From an uncultured Clostridia bacterium (GTDB lineage: Bacteria > Bacillota > Clostridia > Oscillospirales > Acutalibacteraceae), in assembly GCA_937880805.1 (NCBI GenBank), contig CALGRR010000087.1:39667-103666 (forward strand): 64,000 nt of DNA, given 5' to 3'. The translations under genes and the position numbers were made by a program. The notes under the pieces are model-generated. The model had not been told where the DNA came from, made no database searches, and was given only the letters and a program-made list of their open reading frames with translations. Shown piece after piece: positions 20,501 to 28,055 of this stretch; position 1 is the first letter of the stretch, and each line of letters opens with the position of its first letter.

Positions 20501-21624
20501 CAATATCACAGCTCGGCATTGATGTTGAGTGCGTACAGAGCAGAAATGACGATTCTGAAATCTATAAGCTTCTTGAAAGCGGAAAGATTGATTATGTTGT
20601 TTATACCGGTGCTCTTCACGATTCAACAATGGGTGATTACATTGCTCTTCACAGACGTGCTATTCAGCTTTCAATAGCTTGCATCACCTCTCTTGATACC
20701 GCAAACGCTCTTGCCGATATTATCGCAAGCCGTTTCAATCAGCAGAACACAGAGCTTGTTGATATTAATAATATGCGTTCCGAAAGACAGACACTTAAAT
20801 TTGTTAAGATGGATGCTTCAGGTAACGACCATATTGTTATTGAGAATTTTGATAATTCAATCACCTGCCCCGAAAGCCTTTGCGTAAGCCTTTGCGACAG
20901 AAACCACGGCGTAGGCAGTGACGGCGTTGTTCTTGTTGAAAAATCAGATGTTGCTCAGGTTAAAATGAGAGTATTTAACCTTGACGGCAGCGAGGGCAGA
21001 ATGGGCGGTAACGCAATGCGTTCCGTTGCAAAATATGTTTATGATAAAGGCTATGTTACAACAGAAACCATCTCCATTGAAACCGCAAGCGGTGTTAAGA
21101 GCGTTGAGCTTTACATAATGGACGGCAAGGTAAGCTCAGTATGTGCAAATATGGGCAAGGCAGACCTTGAAAATGCAGTTACAAGCACAGTTGATACAAA
21201 CAAATTCATCAACTATCCCGTAAACATTGCAGGCGAAAGCCATAATATCACCTGCGTTTCTATGGGTAACCCCCATTGCGTTGTATTTGTTCCCAGAGTT
21301 GACACTATTGATATTGAAAAGATTGGTCCCAAGTTTGAAAAGGCTGATATTTTTGCTCACAGAGTCAACACCGAATTTGTCAGAGTGGTTAACGAAACAA
21401 CTCTTAAAATGAGAGTCTGGGAAAGAGGTAACGGCGAAACTCTTGCTTGCGGCACAGGTGCTTGTGCAGCTGTTGTTGCAGCAGTTGAAAACGGATTCTG
21501 TAAGAAGAACACCGACATCACGGTTAAGGTAAGAGGCGGCGACCTTATAGTTAATTATTCGGACGAAGGTGTTTACCTTACCGGTGCAATCAAGCTTGTG
21601 TTTGAAGGCACGGTTGAATATTAA
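17590..21624 (+). CDS. carB: Fusion: carbamoyl-phosphate synthase large subunit CarB + diaminopimelate epimerase-like DapF domain
   Basis: 1344 residues in one uninterrupted frame. Residues 1-~1060 are a full CarB: two ATP-grasp halves (signatures [20 protein letters not shown] near 10 and [19 protein letters not shown] near 545) and a C-terminal MGS-like allosteric domain (about 935-1055). Residues ~1062-1344 are a full-length DapF fold: [74 protein letters not shown]. The second catalytic cysteine is present (Cys1287), but the first is Gly1139 (GGC at 21004-21006; family motif MCGN). An internal ATG at 20773 lacks a ribosome binding site. No carA lies in the window. CarB activity is likely; epimerase activity is doubtful. 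Confidence 0.93.
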   Translation: [1344 protein letters not shown]

Positions 21625-21631
21625 AAATGTT

Positions 21632-21668
21632 AAAAGCAGCATTGAAATTCAATGCTGCTTTTATTATT
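21632..21668. terminator. Bidirectional terminator between carB-dapF and the ECF S component
   Basis: AAAAGCAGCATTG / CAATGCTGCTTTT, 13-bp perfect arms with a 5-nt loop (21632-21662), flanked by T-rich sequence on both strands. It lies between two convergent genes. Confidence 0.9.
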
Positions 21669-21672
21669 ATAT

Positions 21673-22200
21673 TTATCTTTTAATAAAGCCTGCTTTTTTG
21701 AATGCCATAACAACGGGCGGAATCAAAATTATATGAACTATTATTGCCGGAATTGCATTTGTGAATGCACCTGCAACAAACATCGAAATACCAAAGTTGG
21801 TGCCGCTTAAACCTGCCATTATGTAACGTGCAACTCCCCAGATGCACCTTCCGCCGAGCATAGAAAGAATCAGGGCAGGATAAATATAAATATTCTTTTT
21901 AGGGAACAGCTTATAGAACAATCCGCTGAGTAATCCGTAGGCTGCAAGCTCAAATGCCATACCTGCTGCTATGGGATACATCGGAGGCATACCAACAATC
22001 ACACTTCTAAGCAGCGGTGCAACGGCACCTACAGTTAATCCATACTGCCATCCGCAAACAAAGCCGCAAATCAAAACGGGTATGTGCATTGGAGAAATCA
22101 TATTTCCGATTTGGGTGCTGCCAAAATTAATCATCGGTAAAACGAAACATAATGCAAGAAACATTGCCGAAAAAGCTAAATTCTTTACTGTATTTTTCAA
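21673..22200 (-). CDS. ECF-type transporter S component
   Basis: 175-residue membrane protein with about six hydrophobic segments, no ATP-binding motif. The run MHIPVLICGFVCGWQYG, SPLLRS-like PLLRSVIVGMPPMYP and AMAFELAAYGLLSG are typical of substrate-binding S components of energy-coupling-factor vitamin transporters. The substrate cannot be told from sequence; pantothenate-, folate- or queuosine-like families are possible. The start is a TTG at 22200, with GGAAGGAAGG 6 nt upstream; an earlier TTG at 22218 has no site. It has its own consensus promoter and a terminator-bearing leader. The ECF energising subunits are not in the window. Confidence 0.8.
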   Translation of the reverse strand: MKNTVKNLAFSAMFLALCFVLPMINFGSTQIGNMISPMHIPVLICGFVCGWQYGLTVGAVAPLLRSVIVGMPPMYPIAAGMAFELAAYGLLSGLFYKLFPKKNIYIYPALILSMLGGRCIWGVARYIMAGLSGTNFGISMFVAGAFTNAIPAIIVHIILIPPVVMAFKKAGFIKR

Positions 22201-22326
22201 GACTATCCTTCCTTCCAATAAAAAAATAAGACATCAACCCTCTTCAGAGAGCCGATGCCTTCAAAGCAAATTATGTTAAATTCGGTTATCAAGAGCTTAT
22301 GCCCGATGCGGACTTCTGTATCCGTC
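22201..22326 (-). promoter_or_regulatory. Structured leader with attenuator, candidate riboswitch of the ECF S component
   Basis: From the expected start near 22326 the ~125-nt leader holds a hairpin CGGA...UCCG, a possible UCGG...CCGA pairing, and then a terminator: GGCATCGGCTCTC / GAGGGTTGATGTC (22259-22230; some G-T pairs) followed by TTATTTTTTT. A terminator between promoter and gene of a vitamin-type transporter implies conditional read-through. I could not match the sequence to the THF, TPP, preQ1, FMN, cobalamin or lysine classes. Class unknown. Confidence 0.6.
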
Positions 22327-22332
22327 TTGGTG

Positions 22333-22361
22333 ATTATAATATAATCTCGAAAAATTGTCAA
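22333..22361 (-). promoter_or_regulatory. Consensus sigma-A promoter of the ECF S component
   Basis: Minus strand TTGACA (22361-22356), exactly 17 nt, TATAAT (22338-22333). Both hexamers are perfect. The TGA stop codon of the DUF3842 gene lies inside the -35 hexamer. Confidence 0.85.
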
Positions 22362-22771
22362 GCTTTCAAGAACATCTCAGTAATTTTGTTAACTGCATCA
22401 TCAATCATTTCGCTTACTGTTGAATTACTTGCACAAGAAATATAATTATTGCATTTACTTACCGGAAGCAAAATTCTGAACGCATCGCTTGCCCCAATCG
22501 CAGCAGCCATTCGAGGCGTTATTTCTCCCATCAGGGCATCCGCTATAACGATACCTACCGGACCAACAATAACATCCGAGTTTCTGCACGCAACTACAAG
22601 AGCATTTTCACCCGTTGCCGCCGCATTTGCACCGCCCTTAAGCATTGTGGATGTTGCTAAGCTGTTAGTGCCGATTGCAACTATTTCCGCTTCGGTAAAA
22701 ACTCTACAGAGCCTTTCAACAATTTGCTTTCCAAGTTTTCCTCCCTGCCCGTCTACAACCGTAATTTTCAT
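22358..22771 (-). CDS. DUF3842 family protein
   Basis: 137 residues; matches the DUF3842 family by its start MKITVVDGQGGKLGKQIVERL, a Rossmann-like beta-Gly-rich loop, followed by GTNSLATSTMLKGGANAAATGENA and a conserved Gly/Pro segment IVGPVGIVIADALMGEITP. The family has no known function; it may bind a nucleotide. No membrane segment. GAGGGGA lies in front of the ATG. It ends the long minus-strand operon and follows spoVM by 18 nt, so expression in sporulation is possible but not shown. Confidence 0.82.
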   Translation of the reverse strand: MKITVVDGQGGKLGKQIVERLCRVFTEAEIVAIGTNSLATSTMLKGGANAAATGENALVVACRNSDVIVGPVGIVIADALMGEITPRMAAAIGASDAFRILLPVSKCNNYISCASNSTVSEMIDDAVNKITEMFLKA

Positions 22772-22789
22772 TTAATCCCCTCTTCATTT

Positions 22790-22873
22790 TTAATTTCTCT
22801 GCCGCTTAATACCAAAAGCTAACCCGAGAATACCTCGAAGAAACTTCGGACTGCGAACAACAACTATTTTCAT
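22790..22873 (-). CDS. spoVM: Stage V sporulation protein SpoVM
   Basis: 27-residue peptide MKIVVVRSPKFLRGILGLAF plus a basic tail GIKRQRN. It fits SpoVM, the 26-residue amphipathic helix that senses convex forespore membrane and anchors the SpoIVA coat base: same length, the conserved SPKFL.GIL core and the basic end. Position downstream of prkC and rsgA matches Bacillus prkC-cpgA-rpe-thiN-spoVM. AAAGGGG stands before the ATG. The gene is too short for routine gene calling. Sporulation-specific control is expected from Bacillus; no sigma-E promoter could be recognised with confidence. Confidence 0.9.
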   Translation of the reverse strand: MKIVVVRSPKFLRGILGLAFGIKRQRN

Positions 22874-22890
22874 CAGGTCTTCCCCTTTCA

Positions 22891-23031
22891 TTAAAATCTG
22901 CAAAGGCTCAGACCTGCAAGAATCAACACCGCAGCGATAATTAAAACAGCAAGAGTATACGGAAAAATTGCCGCCACAATCATTCCAACCGCAAAAGCAA
23001 TCAGAACATTTCCGCTGAAAATGCATCTCAA
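22891..23031 (-). CDS. Small hydrophobic membrane protein (46 residues)
   Basis: A TTG-initiated frame of 46 codons, product starting MRCIFSGNVLIAFAVGMIVA and ending LSLCRF. Two hydrophobic stretches (about 8-22 and 26-42) joined by FPYT suggest a hairpin of two membrane segments. AGGCGGTGA lies 6 nt before the TTG, and the stop TAA runs into the spacing before spoVM (18 nt). Similar tiny hydrophobic proteins with GNVLIA-like starts occur in spore formers, but I cannot name a family. A longer, Cys-rich overlapping frame here looks like an out-of-frame shadow. The upstream inverted repeat may control its translation. Confidence 0.7.
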   Translation of the reverse strand: MRCIFSGNVLIAFAVGMIVAAIFPYTLAVLIIAAVLILAGLSLCRF

Positions 23032-23041
23032 AAAAATCACC

Positions 23042-23088
23042 GCCTGATTATACAGTTAAGGTCTTTGCTCATTACATTATAATCAGGC
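23042..23088 (-). promoter_or_regulatory. Inverted repeat covering the ribosome binding site of the small membrane protein
   Basis: GCCTGATTAT (minus strand 23088-23079) pairs with ATAATCAGGC (23051-23042), 10-bp perfect arms, 27-nt loop. The 3' arm includes the AGGC of the ribosome binding site AGGCGGTGA, so the stem would hide it. There is no T run after it, so it is not an intrinsic terminator. It may block or time translation of the 46-residue protein. Confidence 0.5.
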
Positions 23089-23101
23089 ACGGCAAATTTC
23101 G

Positions 23102-24010
23102 TTACTTTTTATGCTTCTGATAGTTATTAAGTTCCCATTCTTTAATGGATTTTGCTTCCTCCATCATTGTGCAGTAGCTTTCGTGCCTCGAAACGGGAAT
23201 AATTCCGTTTTTCACGGCTTCCAGAACACTGCATCCCTTATCTTTAACGTGAAGACAAGATGAAAACTTGCAGGTTCCGAGATAAGGCTCAAACTCTCTG
23301 AAAGCATAAGGAAGGTCATCTTTTAATATAATTTCATTTTCATCATCAATCTCAAATGAAGAAAATCCGGGAGTATCGGCAACATAACCGTCACACACTT
23401 TAAAAAGCTCGCTGTGTCTTGTTGTGTGCCTTCCTCGGCCAAGCTTATTGCTTATTTCACCCGTTTCAAGAGAAAGAGAAGGGTCAACCGCATTGAGTAA
23501 GCTTGATTTTCCAACACCCGTATTGCCGCAAAAAGCACTGATGTGCCCTTTAAGCTCTTCTCTTATCAAATCAACATTTTCGCCGTTTTCCGCGGAAACC
23601 GCAAAAGCTTTTATGCCAGCCTTCTTATATATATAAAGATATTCATCGGCTGACTGCAAATCATTTTTCGTAAAAACAACAATCGGTTCGATGCCCTTGT
23701 TAACTGCTATCGCGGTTAATCGGTCAATTATAAGAAGATTCGGAGAAGGTTCACAAACCGAAGAAAGAATAAACAAACGGTCAATGTTGCTTACAGGCGG
23801 GCGTAAAAGCACGCTTTTTCTTTCTTCAATTAAATCTATTGTGTTTTCGGCGTTTTCATTAACGCTTATAACAACTCTGTCTCCGGCAAGCGGCTTTATT
23901 CTGTTTTTTCTGAAAAGACCTCTCGCCTTGCATTCATATCTGTTACCGGCGGCTTCAACATAATAGAAGCCGCCGATTCCTTTTATTATAATTCCGTTAA
24001 GCTGTGACAT
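23102..24010 (-). CDS. rsgA: Ribosome small-subunit-dependent GTPase RsgA
   Basis: 302-residue circularly permuted GTPase that checks late 30S maturation. N-terminal OB fold (MSQLNGIIIKGIGGFYYVEA), GTPase motifs in permuted order: G4 FTKNDL, G1 FCGNTGVGKSSLLNAV, G3 DTPGFSSF, and a C-terminal zinc site CKFSSCLHVKDKGC. Its ATG overlaps the prkC stop by one base (TAATG). In Bacillus this protein (CpgA) is a substrate of the PrkC kinase encoded just upstream, so the linkage is functional there. Confidence 0.96.
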   Translation of the reverse strand: MSQLNGIIIKGIGGFYYVEAAGNRYECKARGLFRKNRIKPLAGDRVVISVNENAENTIDLIEERKSVLLRPPVSNIDRLFILSSVCEPSPNLLIIDRLTAIAVNKGIEPIVVFTKNDLQSADEYLYIYKKAGIKAFAVSAENGENVDLIREELKGHISAFCGNTGVGKSSLLNAVDPSLSLETGEISNKLGRGRHTTRHSELFKVCDGYVADTPGFSSFEIDDENEIILKDDLPYAFREFEPYLGTCKFSSCLHVKDKGCSVLEAVKNGIIPVSRHESYCTMMEEAKSIKEWELNNYQKHKK

Positions 24011-26238
24011 TAAATACCGTCTTTCTGTCCGACTGTGAGAGTGATTCTTGTGTCAATAGGATAAGTGTTGGTGATACCAATAATGCTTGAGGTTGAGGGC
24101 GACGGTGACTGCGAAAGAACTTTTCCGTCTTTATCGTTTGTATAAACAATGGTTGATTCGTAACTGATGTTATAGAATCCCTGACCGTTTAATTTTCTTT
24201 CAGCCTCTTCTATTGTAAGACCCTGAACATCGGGAATCTGCTTTCTTGTCTGAACAACAGCAGATGAAGAATATGAACCGTTAATTACCGTTGCGGGAGT
24301 TACAGTAAAATCAACCGTGCACGAATAATACTCTTTATTATCTGCAAAAATCTTGACTGATGCATCTGCACCGCTGCCCTCTGCTTTAACGGTATAGGGG
24401 CTTCCGTCAAAGAGAAGTGTTTTATCTTCTACATACTCGTTATTGATGAAAATTTCAAGGTTTCCTCTTGAACCGTTTGAAGGCAGAATAATGGGAATCT
24501 CAACTATTGACGATGCAGGAATGCCGTTACTTACTACAACCGAAACCTTAGTGCCGGGATAAACCTTTTCATTCTCGGCGGGTGACTGTGAAATAACCGT
24601 ACCTGCAGGCTTATCGCTGTTTTCTTCAGTTATGTTGGAATCAAACTGGAGCTGCTTTGTGGATTCAATAAGAGCCTGAGCCATAGTAACATTAAGATCA
24701 AGAACATTAGGAACGGTAATCAGGTCTTCATCGCTCGCATAATAAATTGTTATTACGCTTCCGACCTCAGCTTCAGTATTTCTTTCAGGCTCGGTTTTGA
24801 TAACCGTGCCGAATGTTTCTGTTGTGCTGAGCATAGGCAAGTGGTTAACAATAAAGCCTTTGCTTTCAAGAGTGTCAACAGCAAGCTGATACTGCATACC
24901 GTAAACATCAGTTACAACAAGCTTCATATCCGTGCTTGCAACAGAAAGAGTGATTTCTGTGTCAGGGTCCTTAAGCACCTGACCGCTGCTCGGAGTTTGC
25001 GAGAAAACCTTGCCCGCGGCATAATGGCTGTTTGCAACGGGAACAACCTTAATATTAAAGTGTTCATACTTGGGATTATTCTCGATTTCTTCAGCATAGT
25101 TCTTATCAACAAAATTAGGAACTACCAAAGAATCCTTTTTGAAAATATCCGTAAAGAAATAGAGAACGCCGAAAACTACAACCGAAACAACAAGCAGACC
25201 GATAGCTGCTCCGATTGCAATAAGACTCTTTTTGCTTCTTCCGCCATCGTTCTCATCATAATTATCTTCATAATCATCCTCGTTAATCTGCTGATTAACA
25301 TTTGTTTTTACGGTAACAGCAGGCTTAATCGGAGGAACTGCAGATGGTTTGTTTGTTACGAATTTTGTGGGATCTGAATCAACAAAATATGCTTGCTGGA
25401 ATCTGATGGTGGGATTTCTTTTGAATTCTTCTATTTCAAGAAGCATTTCAGCCGCAGACTGGTATCTGTCTTTGGTGTTCTTCTGCATTGCGTGCATAAC
25501 GATCTGTTCAAGACCTACCGGAATGCTGCTGTTAAGCTCTCGGGGATTCTTCGGGTCAGACTGAAGCTGCATAAGAGCAACAGAAACCGAGTTATCCGAT
25601 TGAAAAGGAAGCTGACCGGTAAGCATTTCATACATAACAACACCAACAGAATAAATATCCGCTTTATTATCGGTTGTGTCGCCTCTTGCCTGCTCGGGGC
25701 TGATATAATGAACCGAACCGATTGCACTGTCGGTCATTGTTTTTGTGTCACTGTAGCTGAAACGGGCAATACCGAAATCGGTAACTTTGATGTTGCCGTT
25801 TGATAAAAGCATAATATTCTGAGGCTTAATATCTCTGTGAACAATACCTTTATCGTGAGCGTGCTGAAGAGCACGAAGAATCTGCATTGTGAAGTGAACG
25901 GTTTCTTTGATACCGAGTCTGCCCTGCTGCTCAATATACTCTTTCAAGGTTATGCCTTCAACATATTCCATTACAATATACTGAAGTTTGTCGCCGTAGC
26001 TCACGTTGAAAACCTTAACAATATTAGGATGAGAAAGAACAGCAATCGCTTTTGATTCATTTTTGAATCTGCGTCTGAATTCCTCGTTAGCAAGATATTC
26101 TTCTTTTAATATTTTAACTGCAACGGTTCTGTCGTCAATATTATCATAAGCCTTGTAAACAACTGCCATACCGCCAACGCCGACTACTTCCTGAATTTCA
26201 TAGCGTCCGTCAAGTCTTTTTCCTGTATAATTATCCAT
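24010..26238 (-). CDS. prkC: Serine/threonine protein kinase PrkC with PASTA domains
   Basis: 742-residue membrane kinase that senses cell-wall muropeptides. Kinase domain residues ~10-270: GVGGMAVVYKA, VAVKIL, catalytic HRDIKPQNIML, DFGIAR, SPEQARGD. A single membrane helix at about 345-370, then three PASTA repeats outside the cell (around 380-580), a beta-rich insert, and a last PASTA-like unit IPDVQGLTIEEAERKLNGQG near 670. Start MDNYTGKRLDGRYEIQ at 26238 has GAAAGGA upstream. It forms the classic unit with its phosphatase prpC, 33 nt before it. Confidence 0.95.
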   Translation of the reverse strand: MDNYTGKRLDGRYEIQEVVGVGGMAVVYKAYDNIDDRTVAVKILKEEYLANEEFRRRFKNESKAIAVLSHPNIVKVFNVSYGDKLQYIVMEYVEGITLKEYIEQQGRLGIKETVHFTMQILRALQHAHDKGIVHRDIKPQNIMLLSNGNIKVTDFGIARFSYSDTKTMTDSAIGSVHYISPEQARGDTTDNKADIYSVGVVMYEMLTGQLPFQSDNSVSVALMQLQSDPKNPRELNSSIPVGLEQIVMHAMQKNTKDRYQSAAEMLLEIEEFKRNPTIRFQQAYFVDSDPTKFVTNKPSAVPPIKPAVTVKTNVNQQINEDDYEDNYDENDGGRSKKSLIAIGAAIGLLVVSVVVFGVLYFFTDIFKKDSLVVPNFVDKNYAEEIENNPKYEHFNIKVVPVANSHYAAGKVFSQTPSSGQVLKDPDTEITLSVASTDMKLVVTDVYGMQYQLAVDTLESKGFIVNHLPMLSTTETFGTVIKTEPERNTEAEVGSVITIYYASDEDLITVPNVLDLNVTMAQALIESTKQLQFDSNITEENSDKPAGTVISQSPAENEKVYPGTKVSVVVSNGIPASSIVEIPIILPSNGSRGNLEIFINNEYVEDKTLLFDGSPYTVKAEGSGADASVKIFADNKEYYSCTVDFTVTPATVINGSYSSSAVVQTRKQIPDVQGLTIEEAERKLNGQGFYNISYESTIVYTNDKDGKVLSQSPSPSTSSIIGITNTYPIDTRITLTVGQKDGI

Positions 26239-26271
26239 AATTAACATTCCTTTCAAAAATCACAGAATCAA

Positions 26272-27000
26272 TCACTTTAATACCGCAACAACAGTTATAT
26301 TATCTCCGCCGCCGTTACTGTTTGCGGTGTTGACAAGTCTTTCGGCATATTCAAAATATAAACCGTCACTTGTAAGATTAATAAAATCTTCTGTTGAGCA
26401 GAAATTTGTAAGACCGTCAGTGCAAAGAATTATTAAATCTTTATCCTCAAAGGGCTCCTGACAAAAATCTATTCTAATTTCTGAATCAACACCTAAAGCT
26501 CTTGTGATTATATGTTTTTTAGGATGATGAATCGCCTCATCAGCGGTTATCTCGCCGTTTTCAATCATATTCTGAACAACGGAATGGTCTTTTGTGAGCT
26601 GAAATATATTGTTTCCGGTTATTTTATATGCTCTGCTGTCACCTGCGTGAGCGATATAAACAAATTCATCCGTGGCAATCATCGCAACAACCGTTGTTCC
26701 CATACCCTCAAATTTTGAATCTGTTAATGAAAGATTAAATAAATCTTTATTTGCATTTTCAAGGGAAGAAATAAGCAGGGATTTAATTGAAATATCGCTC
26801 ATTCCTTCTTGATAACTGCCTGAAATTCTGTTGCGGATTATTTTAACGGCGGTTGAACTTGCCAAAGCACCCTCAGCCGCACCGCCCATTCCGTCGCAAA
26901 CAACAGCCAGCACAGCTCCGCCCGATAATTCGCAGGCGGTATAATAATCCTGGTTGTTATTTCGCTGCAGACCGGTATCGGTTCTGGCAACAATTTTCAT
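26272..27000 (-). CDS. prpC: PP2C-family protein phosphatase PrpC
   Basis: 242-residue metal-dependent Ser/Thr phosphatase opposing PrkC. PP2C motifs: RTDTGLQRNNNQD at the N terminus, VCDGMGGAAEGALAS, HAGDSRAYKI, LCTDGLTNF and GGDNITVVAV, which supply the metal-binding aspartates. Full length for the family. Start ATG overlaps the last base of the rlmN stop. The gene lies directly before prkC as in most Firmicutes. Confidence 0.95.
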   Translation of the reverse strand: MKIVARTDTGLQRNNNQDYYTACELSGGAVLAVVCDGMGGAAEGALASSTAVKIIRNRISGSYQEGMSDISIKSLLISSLENANKDLFNLSLTDSKFEGMGTTVVAMIATDEFVYIAHAGDSRAYKITGNNIFQLTKDHSVVQNMIENGEITADEAIHHPKKHIITRALGVDSEIRIDFCQEPFEDKDLIILCTDGLTNFCSTEDFINLTSDGLYFEYAERLVNTANSNGGGDNITVVAVLK

Positions 27001-28055
27001 TAAGCATCTCCCCTTTCGGACTTATTTAATCGGTTCTCTTTTCTTCTCAACTGCCCGCAGGACGCATCAATATCCGAGCCCAGTGTTCTGCGAACAGTAG
27101 CGGTTATGCCGTTTTTTGCAAGAATATCAACAAATCTTTTAATTCTTTCAGGGCTGCTTGGTTTATATGGGCTTTTTTCAACCTCATTAACCGGAATAAG
27201 GTTAACGTGGCAAAGCATTCCCTTGAGCTGCGAACCAAGCTGATACGCACATTCATCTGTATCATTAAAGCCGGAAAGCATTGAATATTCAAATGAAATT
27301 CTTCTTGAGGTTTCGGCAGCATACTTTCTGCACACCGAAAGCAACTCCTCAATTCTGTATTTGCCGTTTACGGGCATAATTTTATTTCTGATTTCATTAT
27401 TTGGTGCGTGAAGCGAAACAGAAAGAGTAAGCTGAAGCTTTTTGCTTAAAAGTTCTTCTATCTTAGGCACTATACCGCAGGTTGAAAGAGAGATATTTCT
27501 CATTGAAAGATTCAAGCCTTTTTCATTTGTTATCAAAGAAATAAATCTCATAACATTTTCAAAATTATCAAGCGGTTCGCCCATTCCCATAAGAACTATA
27601 TGAGATATTCTTTCTCCTATATCCCTCTGTGCTGTATATACCTGGGAAAGGATTTCTCCCGGTAACAAATTCCTTTTAAATCCGCCAAGCGTTGACGCAC
27701 AGAATTTGCAACCCATTTTACATCCGACCTGCGATGAAACGCAGATTGTATAACCGTATTTATATTTCATAACAACGCTTTCAATATAATCGCCGTCATA
27801 AAGTCTGAATAAGTATTTAACAGTTCCGTCAAGTTTTGAAACCTGCTTTTTTACTATAGAACAAGATATTATGGGATAGTTTTCTGAAAGCTTTTGCCTT
27901 AAATCCTTTGACAGATTAGTCATTTCATCATAACTTGAAGCAAGATGACGGTGAAGCCATTCATAAACCTGCTTAGCACGAAATGACTGTATACCGTCAG
28001 ACTTAAATGAACTGCTCAATTCATCAAAAGTCATTGACAGAATATCTTTGCTCAT
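27000..28055 (-). CDS. rlmN: 23S rRNA (adenine2503-C2)-methyltransferase RlmN
   Basis: 351-residue radical SAM methylase for A2503 of 23S rRNA and A37 of some tRNAs. Cluster motif CKMGCKFC within SSQVGCKMGCKFCAST, the methyl-carrying region GMGEPLDNF, and the second essential Cys near the end in GSDIDASCGQLRR. N-terminal accessory domain SFRAKQVYEWLHRH is the family's RNA-binding part. Overlaps rsmB by 4 nt. Standard length, nothing odd. Confidence 0.97.
   Translation of the reverse strand: MSKDILSMTFDELSSSFKSDGIQSFRAKQVYEWLHRHLASSYDEMTNLSKDLRQKLSENYPIISCSIVKKQVSKLDGTVKYLFRLYDGDYIESVVMKYKYGYTICVSSQVGCKMGCKFCASTLGGFKRNLLPGEILSQVYTAQRDIGERISHIVLMGMGEPLDNFENVMRFISLITNEKGLNLSMRNISLSTCGIVPKIEELLSKKLQLTLSVSLHAPNNEIRNKIMPVNGKYRIEELLSVCRKYAAETSRRISFEYSMLSGFNDTDECAYQLGSQLKGMLCHVNLIPVNEVEKSPYKPSSPERIKRFVDILAKNGITATVRRTLGSDIDASCGQLRRKENRLNKSERGDA

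Noticed and set aside
20773..21624. Separate dapF gene starting at the internal ATG 20773
   Set aside because: No stop codon separates it from carB and no Shine-Dalgarno sequence precedes the ATG; the single fused frame is the simplest reading.
22874..23026. Cys-rich frame leading into SpoVM (MHFQRKCSDCFCGW...)
   Set aside because: It is out of frame with the hydrophobic peptide that has the ribosome binding site; the Cys-rich sequence is the expected shift of a Val/Ile/Ala-rich membrane sequence, and SpoVM has its own ATG and site.
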